Source of the DNA: Diaphorobacter aerolatus | GTDB lineage: Bacteria; Pseudomonadota; Gammaproteobacteria; Burkholderiales; Burkholderiaceae_C | Length of the DNA stretch: 64,000 bases | Assembly: GCF_014489535.1 (NCBI RefSeq) | Contig: NZ_CP060783.1 | Span: 1-64,000 of the forward strand | Direction: 5' to 3' | Shown here: positions 9,659 through 18,312 of the stretch, in pieces | How positions within the stretch are numbered: position 1 is the stretch's first letter | Layout of the letters: every line of letters begins with the position of its first letter | Notes under the pieces: generated by a model | Database searches by the model: none | The model's input: only the letters and a program-made list of their open reading frames with translations | What the model was told of the DNA's origin: nothing | Translations under genes and position numbers: made by a program

Positions 9659-11005
9659 TCAGTCGGCCCGAATGGTTTGTGCGACCTCGGCGAGAAACGT
9701 GCCGTATTGCCTGGTCCGGGTCAGCGAACTGAAGTAGTGCGCACCTTCGATGTATTCGTAGTATTGGGGCTGCACGCCGCTACGGTCTTCGAGCGCGACG
9801 GCCAGAAGATAGTCGCCCGCGTTGAGATGATTGGGCAGCCGGAATTCGGCCACCAGCGTGTCTGCGTGCGCGTCGAATCCGGACGGGTTCTGATCCCATG
9901 TGGTCGAGACGATCAGGTCCGTACCGCGCAGGTCCTTCATCGAAAACGCGGCACTCATGGTGCTCCGGTTCGCGTTGACCGGCGGCTGGAAGCGAATCCG
10001 GACCGTCAGCGGCTCGCCATCTGTGTAGACCGATGCACGTTCGCCGTGGCTGTTGAAGATGCCCGCATCAAGAATCGAGCCCACATGGCTGCCCCAATGA
10101 TTGATGGGGCGGTGCAGGCGCATCGCCTGTTGCGCATCCTCGATGTCGGCGGGCACTTGCGGCGCGGCGGACTCGCCATCCACCGGTGGGGAAAGCGGCG
10201 CGGGAGCCGCCGCCGCACCTTCGTCAGCCTCGAACAGGAACTGGTTGTATTGCGCGGTGACCGAAAAGGCATCTCCCAGCATGCGCACATTGCCCTTGTC
10301 CAGCCAGAGCGCGTTGTCGCACAGCGAACGCACGGCGCCTACGTCGTGGGAGACGAACAGAATGGTCACGCCTGTGGCCTTCATCGCCTTGATGCGGTTG
10401 AGGCATTTGGCCTGAAAGCGCGAATCGCCCACGGCCAGAGCTTCGTCGACGATCAGGATCTGCGGATCGACATGGATGGCGACCGAAAACGCAAGACGCA
10501 CATACATGCCGCTGGAGTAGGTCTTGACCGGTTGATCCATGAAGTCGCCGATCTCGGCGAAAGCTTCGATGTCGGCAAAACGTTCGTCGATCTGGGCGCG
10601 GGTCAGACCGAGCACCGCACCATTCATGTAGACGTTTTCGCGCCCCGTGAAATCGGTATTGAAGCCTGCACCTAGTTCCAGCAGCGCGGCAATGCGACCG
10701 TTGACCTCGATCGTGCCTTCGGTTGCCCGCAGCGTGCCGCACAGAATTTGAAGGAGGGTGGACTTGCCCGAGCCGTTCTGCCCGACGATGGCGCAGGTTT
10801 CGCCGCGCTCGACGCTCAGGTTGATGTTGTTGAGCGCCCGAAAGTTGTCGAAGCCCTTGGTGCGAGCGGGGGAAATGATGTGCCTCAGGCGCTCGAGCGG
10901 CGAGTGGTACACCGAAAAGTACTTGGAAAGTCCTTCGATGCGGATTGCCGGATCGCTCGCCGGTTGCGCGGCGGGCACGAGGGTGGAGACTGGCTCAGAG
11001 TACAT
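9659..11005 (-). CDS. wzt: Polysaccharide ABC transporter ATP-binding protein (Wzt-like) with C-terminal carbohydrate-binding domain
   Basis: This is the ATPase of an ABC exporter for O-antigen or another surface glycan. The N-terminal ~260 residues form the nucleotide-binding domain, with Walker A GQNGSGKST, the family-typical signature YSSGMYVRLAFSVA and Walker B ILIVDEALAVGD. The remaining ~190 residues resemble the Wzt C-terminal beta-sandwich that reads the modified non-reducing end of the glycan. I chose the ATG at 11005 (MYSEPVSTL). It overlaps the end of wzm by 11 bases, and an ATG 19 codons upstream would run deeper into wzm. It is paired with the wzm gene immediately upstream. Confidence 0.88.
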   Translation of the reverse strand: MYSEPVSTLVPAAQPASDPAIRIEGLSKYFSVYHSPLERLRHIISPARTKGFDNFRALNNINLSVERGETCAIVGQNGSGKSTLLQILCGTLRATEGTIEVNGRIAALLELGAGFNTDFTGRENVYMNGAVLGLTRAQIDERFADIEAFAEIGDFMDQPVKTYSSGMYVRLAFSVAIHVDPQILIVDEALAVGDSRFQAKCLNRIKAMKATGVTILFVSHDVGAVRSLCDNALWLDKGNVRMLGDAFSVTAQYNQFLFEADEGAAAAPAPLSPPVDGESAAPQVPADIEDAQQAMRLHRPINHWGSHVGSILDAGIFNSHGERASVYTDGEPLTVRIRFQPPVNANRSTMSAAFSMKDLRGTDLIVSTTWDQNPSGFDAHADTLVAEFRLPNHLNAGDYLLAVALEDRSGVQPQYYEYIEGAHYFSSLTRTRQYGTFLAEVAQTIRAD

Positions 11006-11842
11006 CCGAGAACCCCTCCCGCGCACGCTGAAACCACGCGAGCGCCAGCCATGCGAACACAAGACTCGCGAGCGTGAAGATTCCGATCATTGCGAAATCC
11101 GGCAACTGTCCGGAAATCATGACTGCGCGCGCCTGCTGAATCATGAAGGTCAGGGGATTGACGTGAAGAATCGCCTGGACCATTTTGGGAAGGGATTCAA
11201 TCGGATAAAAAATGGGACTCATGAACATGATGAATGAGGTCATCACGCCAATCAACTGACCGATATCCCGTATATAGACACCCAGCGAGCTGATGATCCA
11301 GCAGATACCGAGCGTCATGAAAACCAGTGGCAACATCACGAGCGGCAGGAATATCAAGGTCCATTGAAGCATGTGATACACGTAGAGTGCGAACAGCATC
11401 CATACCAAAAGACTGATTGCGGCATGGAACAGCGCGGTTCCAATGCACATCCATGGCAGTATTTCCAGCGGAAAGGCGACCTTCTTGACCAGATTGACGT
11501 TGTTATTGATGAGGCCGGGAGCCCGGTTGAGACACTCGGCGAAAAAGTTGAATACCAGCAAGCCCGAAAAAAGCATTAATGAAAATTCTGCGGTGCTCGA
11601 TGCACCTCCCAGCGAGCCTGCAGAAATACGCCAAAGACCATGGTGTAGAGCAGCAGCATCAGCAGCGGATTGAAAAATGCCCAGACAGAGCCGAACAAGG
11701 AACCGCGATAACGACCGGCGATATCCCGTGCTATCAATTGAGAGAGTAAACTGCGGTGCTTGACAAGATCACTGAGAATTTTACCGGGCTGAGCACTTTG
11801 CTTGAACTCGGCCCCATTGATCAATATTTTGGCTCGACTCAT
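10995..11842 (-). CDS. wzm: Polysaccharide ABC transporter permease (Wzm-like), one frameshift
   Basis: This is the membrane half of the ABC polysaccharide exporter. The repaired protein is about 282 residues with six predicted membrane helices, the usual ABC-2 permease size. The N-terminal part holds LIARDIAGRYRGSLFGSVWA and the first helices. The second part begins LMLFSGLLVFNFFAECLNRA and ends with GFSDVL. The frame breaks at the A run 11582-11585 (T run on the coding strand), where one extra base joins APQNF to SLMLFSG. The start overlaps the end of the upstream glycosyltransferase gene by four bases, and the end overlaps wzt, indicating tight translational coupling. Confidence 0.88.
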
Positions 11843-13056
11843 TTTTCAGCGGGAAGTACGCGACTGTTTGGAGGCAGTGACAGGCTGCGTCCTGTTTGCA
11901 GCAGCGAACGGGCAATAATCGGTTCGAATCGCCTCGACCAAGATATTTCCTTGCGGAACGAGGCCAGCTCATCGTTGGAGAGTTGCCTCACGATATTCTG
12001 GTCCCACAGCGTTTTCCAGTCCGAATCCATTGAGATGTGGATCACGCCATCGTCAATGTCGCGATATTCCATTTCCCCAAAATTCGTGGACCACACGGGA
12101 ATGCCGAAGCAGCGATATTCGTAGTATTTGATGGGATCGACTGCGGCAGTCAGGTCGTCAATCAAAAATGGGATCAATCCGACGGCAAAGTCTTGAATAT
12201 AGTGCGTCACTTCGCTTTGCGAAATTTTGCCGATCAGCTCGATATTGGGCGGTAAATCGGATGGCCTTGGCACGAACTCCGGGCCAATCAGGCGAATGAT
12301 GGTATCGGGAAGGGCGTTCGCGAGCGATATCACCAAGGGCCAGTCAAACCATTTCGCAATGCTGCCGACGTAGCCAATGCAGCGCGGTTTGGCCTGCGCA
12401 CCTTGCGCAGCGGGCAGGGCCGACGAAAGGTATCCGTTGAGGACGGTGACCGCATCTCCGCGCAATTTTTTCATCTCGGCGCTGAGCGCGGACGACGAAC
12501 AATAGACATCGTCCGCCTTTTTGCTCAGGGACTGCAGGCGTTCACGCATCGAGATCCTGGAAACACCTGTGTAGAAGGCCGGGAAATTGTCCAGCACATC
12601 GATGAAGGACCGCGCGTGGGGCACGTTTTCGAGCGCCCATTCCGCCAGTTTGCTGGGGCGGCCGACACCGATCACGCAGTGCTCCGAATGATCTGCAAAG
12701 TCCTGGATTTTTTCACGAATGGGACGCCAGACGAGGGCATGATTGATGGCCGCGCTCATGGGCAACGGTTCAATGGGAAATGCCATCGGCTGCAATACCT
12801 CGACATTTTTCAGCGGACGCTTGGTGCTGGGTTTTTTCTTCTTCTGGAACAGGCGCCTGAAATCGGCGATTTCCGGAAACCGGGTTGGATACGGGTCTAC
12901 CCACAATATCGAAGTGAAACCATTCAGCGTGAAAGCCTCGACCATGAAATGAGGACGCTGCGCGTAGCTGTCATACGGAACCGATGAGAAATAGATCAGG
13001 CTTCGCCGCGCATTGGGCGAAGATTTTTGATCAATCCTGATATGCGTTGAGCTCAT
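11839..13056 (-). CDS. GT-B family glycosyltransferase
   Basis: This 405-residue protein is probably a retaining glycosyltransferase acting on a nucleotide-sugar donor at the cytoplasmic face. It has the segments RPHFMVEAFTLNGF near the N-terminus, CIGYVGSIAKWFDWPLVISL in the donor half and PIKYYEYRCFGIPVWST near the C-terminus. The last two closely parallel segments of the GT-B domain in the large fusion protein at the end of this cluster, so the two are likely paralogues. The sugar and linkage cannot be read from sequence. It lies between wecB and wzm on the same strand. Confidence 0.8.
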   Translation of the reverse strand: MSSTHIRIDQKSSPNARRSLIYFSSVPYDSYAQRPHFMVEAFTLNGFTSILWVDPYPTRFPEIADFRRLFQKKKKPSTKRPLKNVEVLQPMAFPIEPLPMSAAINHALVWRPIREKIQDFADHSEHCVIGVGRPSKLAEWALENVPHARSFIDVLDNFPAFYTGVSRISMRERLQSLSKKADDVYCSSSALSAEMKKLRGDAVTVLNGYLSSALPAAQGAQAKPRCIGYVGSIAKWFDWPLVISLANALPDTIIRLIGPEFVPRPSDLPPNIELIGKISQSEVTHYIQDFAVGLIPFLIDDLTAAVDPIKYYEYRCFGIPVWSTNFGEMEYRDIDDGVIHISMDSDWKTLWDQNIVRQLSNDELASFRKEISWSRRFEPIIARSLLQTGRSLSLPPNSRVLPAEK

Positions 13057-13080
13057 TTCAAAGAAAGACAGTCAGTTGCT

Positions 13081-14196
13081 TCAGACATTTGATTCGGCCA
13101 TCGCCAAAGAGGACTCCAGAACCTCGACAATGCGTTGCGCGGCCTTGCCGTCTCCGTAAGGAGAAGCGCCTCGCGCCATTTCACGGTAGGCAGAGGGATC
13201 GTCCAACAGTCGCTGGACGCGCTCCACAATATGAGCGGAGTTGGTTCCCACCAACTCCGCGACACCGAAATCCACCGCTTCAGGGCGTTCGGTTTCCTCC
13301 CGCATCACCAAAACCGGCTTTCCGAGTGCCGGAGCTTCTTCCTGAACACCTCCCGAATCGCTCAGGATAATATCGGCAGCCTCCATGGCGGCGATGAATG
13401 AGAGATAGTCGAGGGGGGCGCATAATTCCACACGCGGGTGCTGTCCCAGCTTGCCGCGAACCACCGACGACACATTGGGATTCGGGTGAACCGGAAATAG
13501 CACTTGAAGATTCAAATTGTTATCAAGCAGGGTCAAGACTGCGTTGCAAATGTCTTCGAGAGGCGCACCAAAATTCTCGCGACGATGCGTGGTCACCAGC
13601 ATCAGCCGGTGACCGGGGGGTAATTGGCGCACCACTTTTGCGGGATGTTTTCTGGCATCGAACAGTGCATCAATGACGGTATTGCCGGTCATGAAAACCG
13701 TGTCGGCGGAGATGCCTTCGTTGAGAAGATTATCTGCCGATGACTGTGTGGGCGCAAAATGCCAATGCGCCAGGCGTCCGGTGAGCACACGATTCATTTC
13801 TTCGGGAAATGGGTTTTTCATGTCGTGTGTGCGCAAACCGGCCTCCACATGACCAATGGGAATATGGTGATAAAAGGAGACGAGAGAGGCCGCCAGTACC
13901 GTCGTGGTATCGCCTTGCACCAGAATCGCGCTCGGGCCGATTTTTTTTATGCATTCGTCCAGCGAGGTAATCAATCGAGCGGTCAACTCCGATAATGATT
14001 GATTCGGGCGCATCAGGTCCAGATCAAAATCGGGAGTGATATCGAAAATATCGAGAACCTGATCGAGCATCTCTCGATGTTGTGCCGTAGCGATGACGAC
14101 CGGAGTGAGGAAATTCGACTCGCGTAGCGCCTGGACAACCGGAGCCATTTTGATGGCTTCGGGACGGGTTCCAAGTACTACGGCGATTTTTTTCAT
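13081..14196 (-). CDS. wecB: UDP-N-acetylglucosamine 2-epimerase (non-hydrolysing)
   Basis: This enzyme interconverts UDP-GlcNAc and UDP-ManNAc, supplying ManNAc-type sugars for surface glycans. The 371-residue product starts MKKIAVVLGTRPEAIKMAPV. It contains GDTTTVLAASL, HVEAGLRTHDMKNPFPEE, TTHRRENFG and DSGGVQEEAPALGKPVLVMR, all hallmarks of the WecB family. The start at 14196 is chosen because an aggaaa ribosome site lies eight to ten bases upstream; an ATG seven codons earlier lacks one. It is the first gene of the polysaccharide cluster, so the repeat unit probably contains ManNAc or a derivative. Confidence 0.92.
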   Translation of the reverse strand: MKKIAVVLGTRPEAIKMAPVVQALRESNFLTPVVIATAQHREMLDQVLDIFDITPDFDLDLMRPNQSLSELTARLITSLDECIKKIGPSAILVQGDTTTVLAASLVSFYHHIPIGHVEAGLRTHDMKNPFPEEMNRVLTGRLAHWHFAPTQSSADNLLNEGISADTVFMTGNTVIDALFDARKHPAKVVRQLPPGHRLMLVTTHRRENFGAPLEDICNAVLTLLDNNLNLQVLFPVHPNPNVSSVVRGKLGQHPRVELCAPLDYLSFIAAMEAADIILSDSGGVQEEAPALGKPVLVMREETERPEAVDFGVAELVGTNSAHIVERVQRLLDDPSAYREMARGASPYGDGKAAQRIVEVLESSLAMAESNV

Positions 14197-14632
14197 GTGA
14201 TCGATTTCCTGGCCCATCCGCGCTGTGTGAATATGAGAAAAAGAGATGGAATCTTCCTATTTTACCGCCTTGTGCGTCTGAGCTTTGGGCTGGGCGATAG
14301 AGCGTAACGCGATTAGGGGCCGAATGTTCGTAGGAAAATATCGCCGACCCGATAGCTTCTTACTTCGAAATATGGCCCGACCTTCACAGTGACGATCTGT
14401 CGCCGGAGCGGTGGAACGCACTTATCGCCTGTGATTTGTGCAAATTTGCGCCTGCTTTTACTGCTTCGTCGGCCCAAAAAGGTGTCGCCTACGACTCAGA
14501 AGCAAAAATCTGCTGCGCGGGGCGGCGTGCGCGTGCGATGTGAGAGGGTGGGCAGCGCCTCGCCTTGGCGCTGCCCGGATGCCGAATGGCGTTTCTGTCC
14601 TGTGCGGTGGATCGTTCGCCTTGCGGGTTCGG
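14197..14632 (-). other. Non-coding interval between the polysaccharide cluster and the oxidoreductase gene
   Basis: This interval of about 436 bases has no convincing gene on either strand. Its wecB-proximal part is more A/T-rich than the surroundings and should hold the promoter of the polysaccharide operon. On the minus strand a TAAAAT at 14264-14259 could be a -10 element, but I find no good -35 at the right distance. The far end carries the hairpin listed separately. Confidence 0.5.
14550..14576 (-). terminator. Perfect 10-bp hairpin downstream of the oxidoreductase gene
   Basis: The arms gggcagcgcc and ggcgctgccc are perfectly complementary with a seven-base loop. The hairpin lies 57 bases after the stop of the minus-strand oxidoreductase gene. 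No T run follows, so it may be a weak terminator or an mRNA 3' stabiliser rather than a classical intrinsic terminator. Confidence 0.4.
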
Positions 14633-15640
14633 TCAGAAACTCAGGCAGACCTTGCCAAAGTGCTTGCCGGCCTTCTGGTGCTCGAACGCATCGGCGATTT
14701 TTTCGAGTGGATACTTGCTGTCGATCACCGGTTTCCAGTCGAAGTTTTCCAGCGCGCGAATCATGTCTTGCTGGTCCTGGCGACTGCCAACGATCAGTCC
14801 TTGCAACGTCTGTTGCTTGCGCATCAGTTCGACGGTCGGCAGGTCACCGGCAAAACCGGTGAGCACGCCCATCAGCGAGATGTGACCACCGACTCGGCAG
14901 GCGCGAATCGATTGCGGCAGCGTGCTCGGGCCGCCCACTTCGACGACGATGTCCACGCCGCGCCCATTGGTGAGTTTGAGCACCTCGTCGCCCCACTGGG
15001 GATTGTCGCGATAGTTGACTACGGCCTGCGCGCCCATGGCGAGCAATTGCTTTTCCTTGGTGGCAGACGATGTGGTCGCGATCACGGTCGCGCCCATCGA
15101 CCGCGCCATCTGCAGCGCGAAGATCGACACGCCGCCGGTTCCCAGCACCAGCACAGAGTCGCCTGCCTTGATCGCAGCGTCGATGACCAGGGCTCGCCAG
15201 GCGGTCAAGCCCGCCGTGGTCAGCGTTGCCGCTTCTTCGTGGGAATAGGTGTTGGGTGAGTGCGTGAACGAGGTTGCCGGGGCGTTGACCAGTTCACGCG
15301 CGAACCCGTCAATGCCGTCGCCAGGCACCGCAACGAATTCTGCGATGGTCGCGCGTCCGGATTGCCAGGTGGGGAAGAAGCAGGAGACCACGGCATCGCC
15401 CTCCTTGAATTCGCTGACGCCTGTGCCTACGGCAGTGACCACGCCCGCGCCGTCCGACATGGGAATCAGACCATCGGCCGAACGCGGCTTGCCGAGGACC
15501 ACTCCAAGGTCGTGGTAGTTGAGCGAACTGGCGTGAATGCGTACCTGGATTTCTCCAGCCTGTGGCGCACTGGGGGCAGGCAGGTCCACGAGCTTGAGAT
15601 GGTTCAGACCACCAGGGTTTTGCAGTTGAATGGCTTTCAT
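14633..15640 (-). CDS. Zinc-type alcohol dehydrogenase/quinone oxidoreductase family protein
   Basis: This 335-residue medium-chain dehydrogenase/reductase is expected to use NADPH. The N-terminal GroES-like domain includes SSLNYHDLGVVLGK and the Rossmann part includes SVLVLGTGGVSIFALQMARS. The structural-zinc cysteines of true alcohol dehydrogenases are absent, which points to a zinc-free quinone-reductase-like enzyme. The start at 15640 is set by the ribosome site aaaggaaa and by MKAIQLQNPGG matching family N-termini. It is divergent from the HxlR regulator at 15814, the usual layout for a regulator and its target. The substrate is unknown. Confidence 0.85.
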   Translation of the reverse strand: MKAIQLQNPGGLNHLKLVDLPAPSAPQAGEIQVRIHASSLNYHDLGVVLGKPRSADGLIPMSDGAGVVTAVGTGVSEFKEGDAVVSCFFPTWQSGRATIAEFVAVPGDGIDGFARELVNAPATSFTHSPNTYSHEEAATLTTAGLTAWRALVIDAAIKAGDSVLVLGTGGVSIFALQMARSMGATVIATTSSATKEKQLLAMGAQAVVNYRDNPQWGDEVLKLTNGRGVDIVVEVGGPSTLPQSIRACRVGGHISLMGVLTGFAGDLPTVELMRKQQTLQGLIVGSRQDQQDMIRALENFDWKPVIDSKYPLEKIADAFEHQKAGKHFGKVCLSF

Positions 15641-15757
15641 GACGATTTTCCTTTTGCTGGATGTGATGGGATGAAATAGACGGCAAGTCGCGCGGGGCCA
15701 ATGCGTGTTCGACATGCACAGCTTGATCTTGAGCACTAAGCTATCAAAACCCAAGAA

Positions 15758-15773
15758 CCAACATATTTGTTGG
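15758..15773. promoter_or_regulatory. Candidate operator between the oxidoreductase and hxlR genes
   Basis: The inverted repeat ccaaca-N4-tgttgg sits 117 bases upstream of the oxidoreductase start and 40 bases upstream of the regulator start. It lies in the A/T-rich part of the divergent intergenic region. It is a plausible binding site for the dimeric HxlR-type regulator encoded next to it. This is inference from position and symmetry only. Confidence 0.45.
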
Positions 15774-15813
15774 CCAGTATTAAAAATGTAAGTACCCCTG
15801 TGGAGAGACGCTG

Positions 15814-16215
15814 ATGAAGAAGCTCAACAGCAAGAGCGGTTGCTCGGTCGAGGTCACGTTGTCCGTCATGGGAGGAACCTGGAAGCCCATCATCATCTTC
15901 AAGCTGATGGAGGGAAGGAGGCTACGTTTCATGGAACTGAGCCGCGAAATTCCTTCGGTGACGCAACGCATGCTCACGCTGCAATTGCGCGAACTGGAGG
16001 CCGACGGCATCGTGGAGCGCACGGTATACGCCGAGGTGCCGCCGCGTGTGGACTACGAACTCACGCAGCTCGGCAGATCACTCAAGCCGGTGCTGCTCGC
16101 GATGCGTGAATGGGGCGTCGCCTACACCGCGTTGTTGGGACGGACGCAAGAAGACCGGCCGGTCAAGGCAGAGGTTGGCAGCGAACTGGAGATGGCCGGG
16201 TCAAGCGGCACCTGA
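15814..16215 (+). CDS. HxlR-family winged-helix transcriptional regulator
   Basis: This 133-residue regulator has the family-typical features: an N-terminal Cys (SGCSVEVTLSVMGGTWKPII), then RFMELSREIPSVTQRMLTLQ as the recognition region, and YELTQLGRSLKPVL in the wing. Many HxlR proteins sense electrophiles or quinones through a conserved cysteine near the N-terminus, and Cys10 is in the right place. Its divergent neighbour is a quinone-reductase-like enzyme, so control of that gene in response to reactive compounds is a reasonable inference. It ends 17 bases from the convergent flavodoxin-like gene. Confidence 0.88.
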   Translation: MKKLNSKSGCSVEVTLSVMGGTWKPIIIFKLMEGRRLRFMELSREIPSVTQRMLTLQLRELEADGIVERTVYAEVPPRVDYELTQLGRSLKPVLLAMREWGVAYTALLGRTQEDRPVKAEVGSELEMAGSSGT

Positions 16216-16232
16216 CGCACCGTGCCGCACGC

Positions 16233-16754
16233 TCAGAACACACCCAACACCAAGCCCGAAGCCAGCGATTCCCCCAGCGCGCCGCAAGCCTCCAGATCGT
16301 CGCTCGCGATCCGCTTGGGCGCCAGGATCGCCTCGGGCGTCTGGGCGTGCGTGCAGATGATCAGTGGTTCAGCCACCTGTTTGAGGCGCCAGCCGGTGGC
16401 GATGCGGGCGATCTGCCGGGCGGCGTTGCTGCCGTCGCTGCCCGCGCAGATCAGCGTGAGGTAGGGACGCGCGTTGATGCGTTCGAGCGCGGGGTAGTAG
16501 CAGCGGTCGAAGAAATCCTTCATCTGGCCGCTGACGGCCGCGAGGTTTTCCGGGGTCGCGAAGATGTAGCCGTCGGCGCTCAACACGTCTTCGGGTTGCG
16601 CCTCGTGCGCGCGCAGCAGGCGCACCTGGATCCCGGGCTCGCGCAGCGCACCGTCGCGCGCGGCCTCGGCCATCTGGCGAGTGCCGTCGGTCATCGAGTG
16701 ATAGACGATGAGCAGCGTCTTTTCTTGCGGGAGGGATGCAGGTGTTGACGACAT
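16233..16754 (-). CDS. Flavodoxin-like NAD(P)H oxidoreductase family protein
   Basis: This 173-residue flavodoxin-fold protein probably binds FMN. It has the phosphate-binding loop YHSMTDGTRQMAEAARDGA, then DGYIFATPENLAAVSGQMKDF (the flavin-contacting loop seen in flavodoxin-like reductases) and LICAGSDGSNAARQIARI. No membrane segment or signal peptide is present. It could be a free-standing flavin reductase or an electron carrier; the partner cannot be deduced. It stands alone between the convergent hxlR gene and the epimerase operon. Confidence 0.78.
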   Translation of the reverse strand: MSSTPASLPQEKTLLIVYHSMTDGTRQMAEAARDGALREPGIQVRLLRAHEAQPEDVLSADGYIFATPENLAAVSGQMKDFFDRCYYPALERINARPYLTLICAGSDGSNAARQIARIATGWRLKQVAEPLIICTHAQTPEAILAPKRIASDDLEACGALGESLASGLVLGVF

Positions 16755-16791
16755 GGAAGCAGCATAGCGTCGCGCAATGTCGTGAACCGGC

Positions 16792-18288
16792 TCAAACCTC
16801 TACGGGCACCGAGGGCACTGGGGTCGAGGCGCTCCTTGTCCTAGTCAATTGCGAAAGCGCGCGTTCGAGTGTGGGGTAGGCAAACGCGTAGCCACTGGCA
16901 AGCGCATGCAGCGGCGCGGCGTTCTGGCCGCAGAGCAGTAGCTCGGACAACTCACCCAGCGCGCCGCGCAGTGCCCACGCAGGCACGCGCAGCCAGACGG
17001 ACTTACCGTAGGCAGCCGCGAGTGCCCGCGCGAAGTCGGCCTGCGTAGTCATGGCCGGCGCGACGGCGTTGAGTGCGCCGTGCATCAACGGTTCGGTCAT
17101 GGCGTGGCGAATCAGGCCGATCAGGTCGTCGAGGTGAATCCAGGGCATGGGCTGGTTTCCCGTTCCCAGAAAGGAGGCAAGCCCCCATCGCGCCGCCAGC
17201 GCCTGCGGTGCCAAGGCGCCGCCCGAGTCGCCAAGCACGATGCCCGGGCGCACGCAGACCACGCGCGTTCCGAGGGCCTCGGCGCGCAGTGCCTCGCCCT
17301 CGATGGCCACGCACAGGTCCGACTGGAAACGCCCGGGGTCGGCTGCGGCGGATTCGTCGATGCGTGCGGCCCCATGTCTGGTGCCGTAGTAGCCGATGGC
17401 CGATGCGCTGATCAGCACCTCGGGCGCGCGATGCATGCGGGCCATGAGCGCGAGCAGGTCGCGCGTGATGTGGATGCGGCTCGCGAGCAGTTTCTGGCGG
17501 CGCTGGCGCGTCCAGCGTCCACCCAGAATGCTGGCCCCCGCAAGATGCACGACCGCGTCGATGCGTGTTTCGGACGGGATGTCTGTGAGCCGGTCCACCG
17601 CCCAGAGTCCGTTGCCAAACTGCGCGCGGGCCTGGAGCGGGTCGCGGCTGAGCACGATCACGCGGCGGCCTTCATGCTGCAGTTGCCTCACAAGCGCGGT
17701 GCCGACAAAGCCGGTTGCGCCGGTCACCAGCACGGTCGAGGTACCGATGGCCTGCGGGATCGACCTTACGCTGTGAGGCTGCACCGCCTTGCCCATCTGC
17801 CAGACGGCAACGGCGTTGCGCACGCTCCAGATCGAGACGCCCAGCGCAGCAGCGGTGCAGAACCAGCTCCACAGGCCGTGGTAGGTGAACACGATTTCGG
17901 TCGGCATGTGCGCGGCCTGCCACAGCATGGGGGCGAGCAGGCCGAGCAGCAGGCCATAGCTCACGGTCAGCACGGTGTGCAGCGCGCGTTCGAACGGCGG
18001 CAGCTTGCGGCTGCGGTCTTCCTCGAGAAAATCGGCCACCGTTATGAGCATCTCGGCGAGCAGCAGCGCGGCGACGGCAATGGCCCAGATGCCTTGGAGT
18101 TGAATCCATGCGAATGCGAGATACAGCACGCCGTATATCGCCTCTCGCAGGGAGTGCAGGCGCAGCTCGTAGCGCGCGGAACTGCGCTGCGGCAGACGCG
18201 CATGCAATTCGTGATGCCAGAGGTTGTCGAAGCCCCCGAGCATGGTCTGAAAGGCGAGTACGCAGAAAGCGATGGTTGTCATGGTCAT
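16792..18288 (-). CDS. Membrane-domain/TIGR01777-type epimerase fusion
   Basis: The 498-residue protein has two parts. Residues 1-175 contain about four predicted membrane helices and the conserved-looking start FQTMLGGFDNLWHHELHARL. Residues 190-498 are an extended short-chain dehydrogenase domain with VTGATGFVGTALVRQL, VHLAGASILGGRWTRQRRQK, SASAIGYYGTRHG and QPMPWIHLDDLIGLIRHAM, which match TIGR01777 (YfcH-like) epimerases. These normally stand alone at about 300 residues, so the membrane extension is unusual. The ATG is preceded by aggaaag. It lies 24 bases downstream of the DUF4166 gene and is probably cotranscribed with it. Confidence 0.82.
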   Translation of the reverse strand: MTMTTIAFCVLAFQTMLGGFDNLWHHELHARLPQRSSARYELRLHSLREAIYGVLYLAFAWIQLQGIWAIAVAALLLAEMLITVADFLEEDRSRKLPPFERALHTVLTVSYGLLLGLLAPMLWQAAHMPTEIVFTYHGLWSWFCTAAALGVSIWSVRNAVAVWQMGKAVQPHSVRSIPQAIGTSTVLVTGATGFVGTALVRQLQHEGRRVIVLSRDPLQARAQFGNGLWAVDRLTDIPSETRIDAVVHLAGASILGGRWTRQRRQKLLASRIHITRDLLALMARMHRAPEVLISASAIGYYGTRHGAARIDESAAADPGRFQSDLCVAIEGEALRAEALGTRVVCVRPGIVLGDSGGALAPQALAARWGLASFLGTGNQPMPWIHLDDLIGLIRHAMTEPLMHGALNAVAPAMTTQADFARALAAAYGKSVWLRVPAWALRGALGELSELLLCGQNAAPLHALASGYAFAYPTLERALSQLTRTRSASTPVPSVPVEV

Positions 18289-18312
18289 GTTCTTTCCTGT
18301 TCTGTTGGTTTC

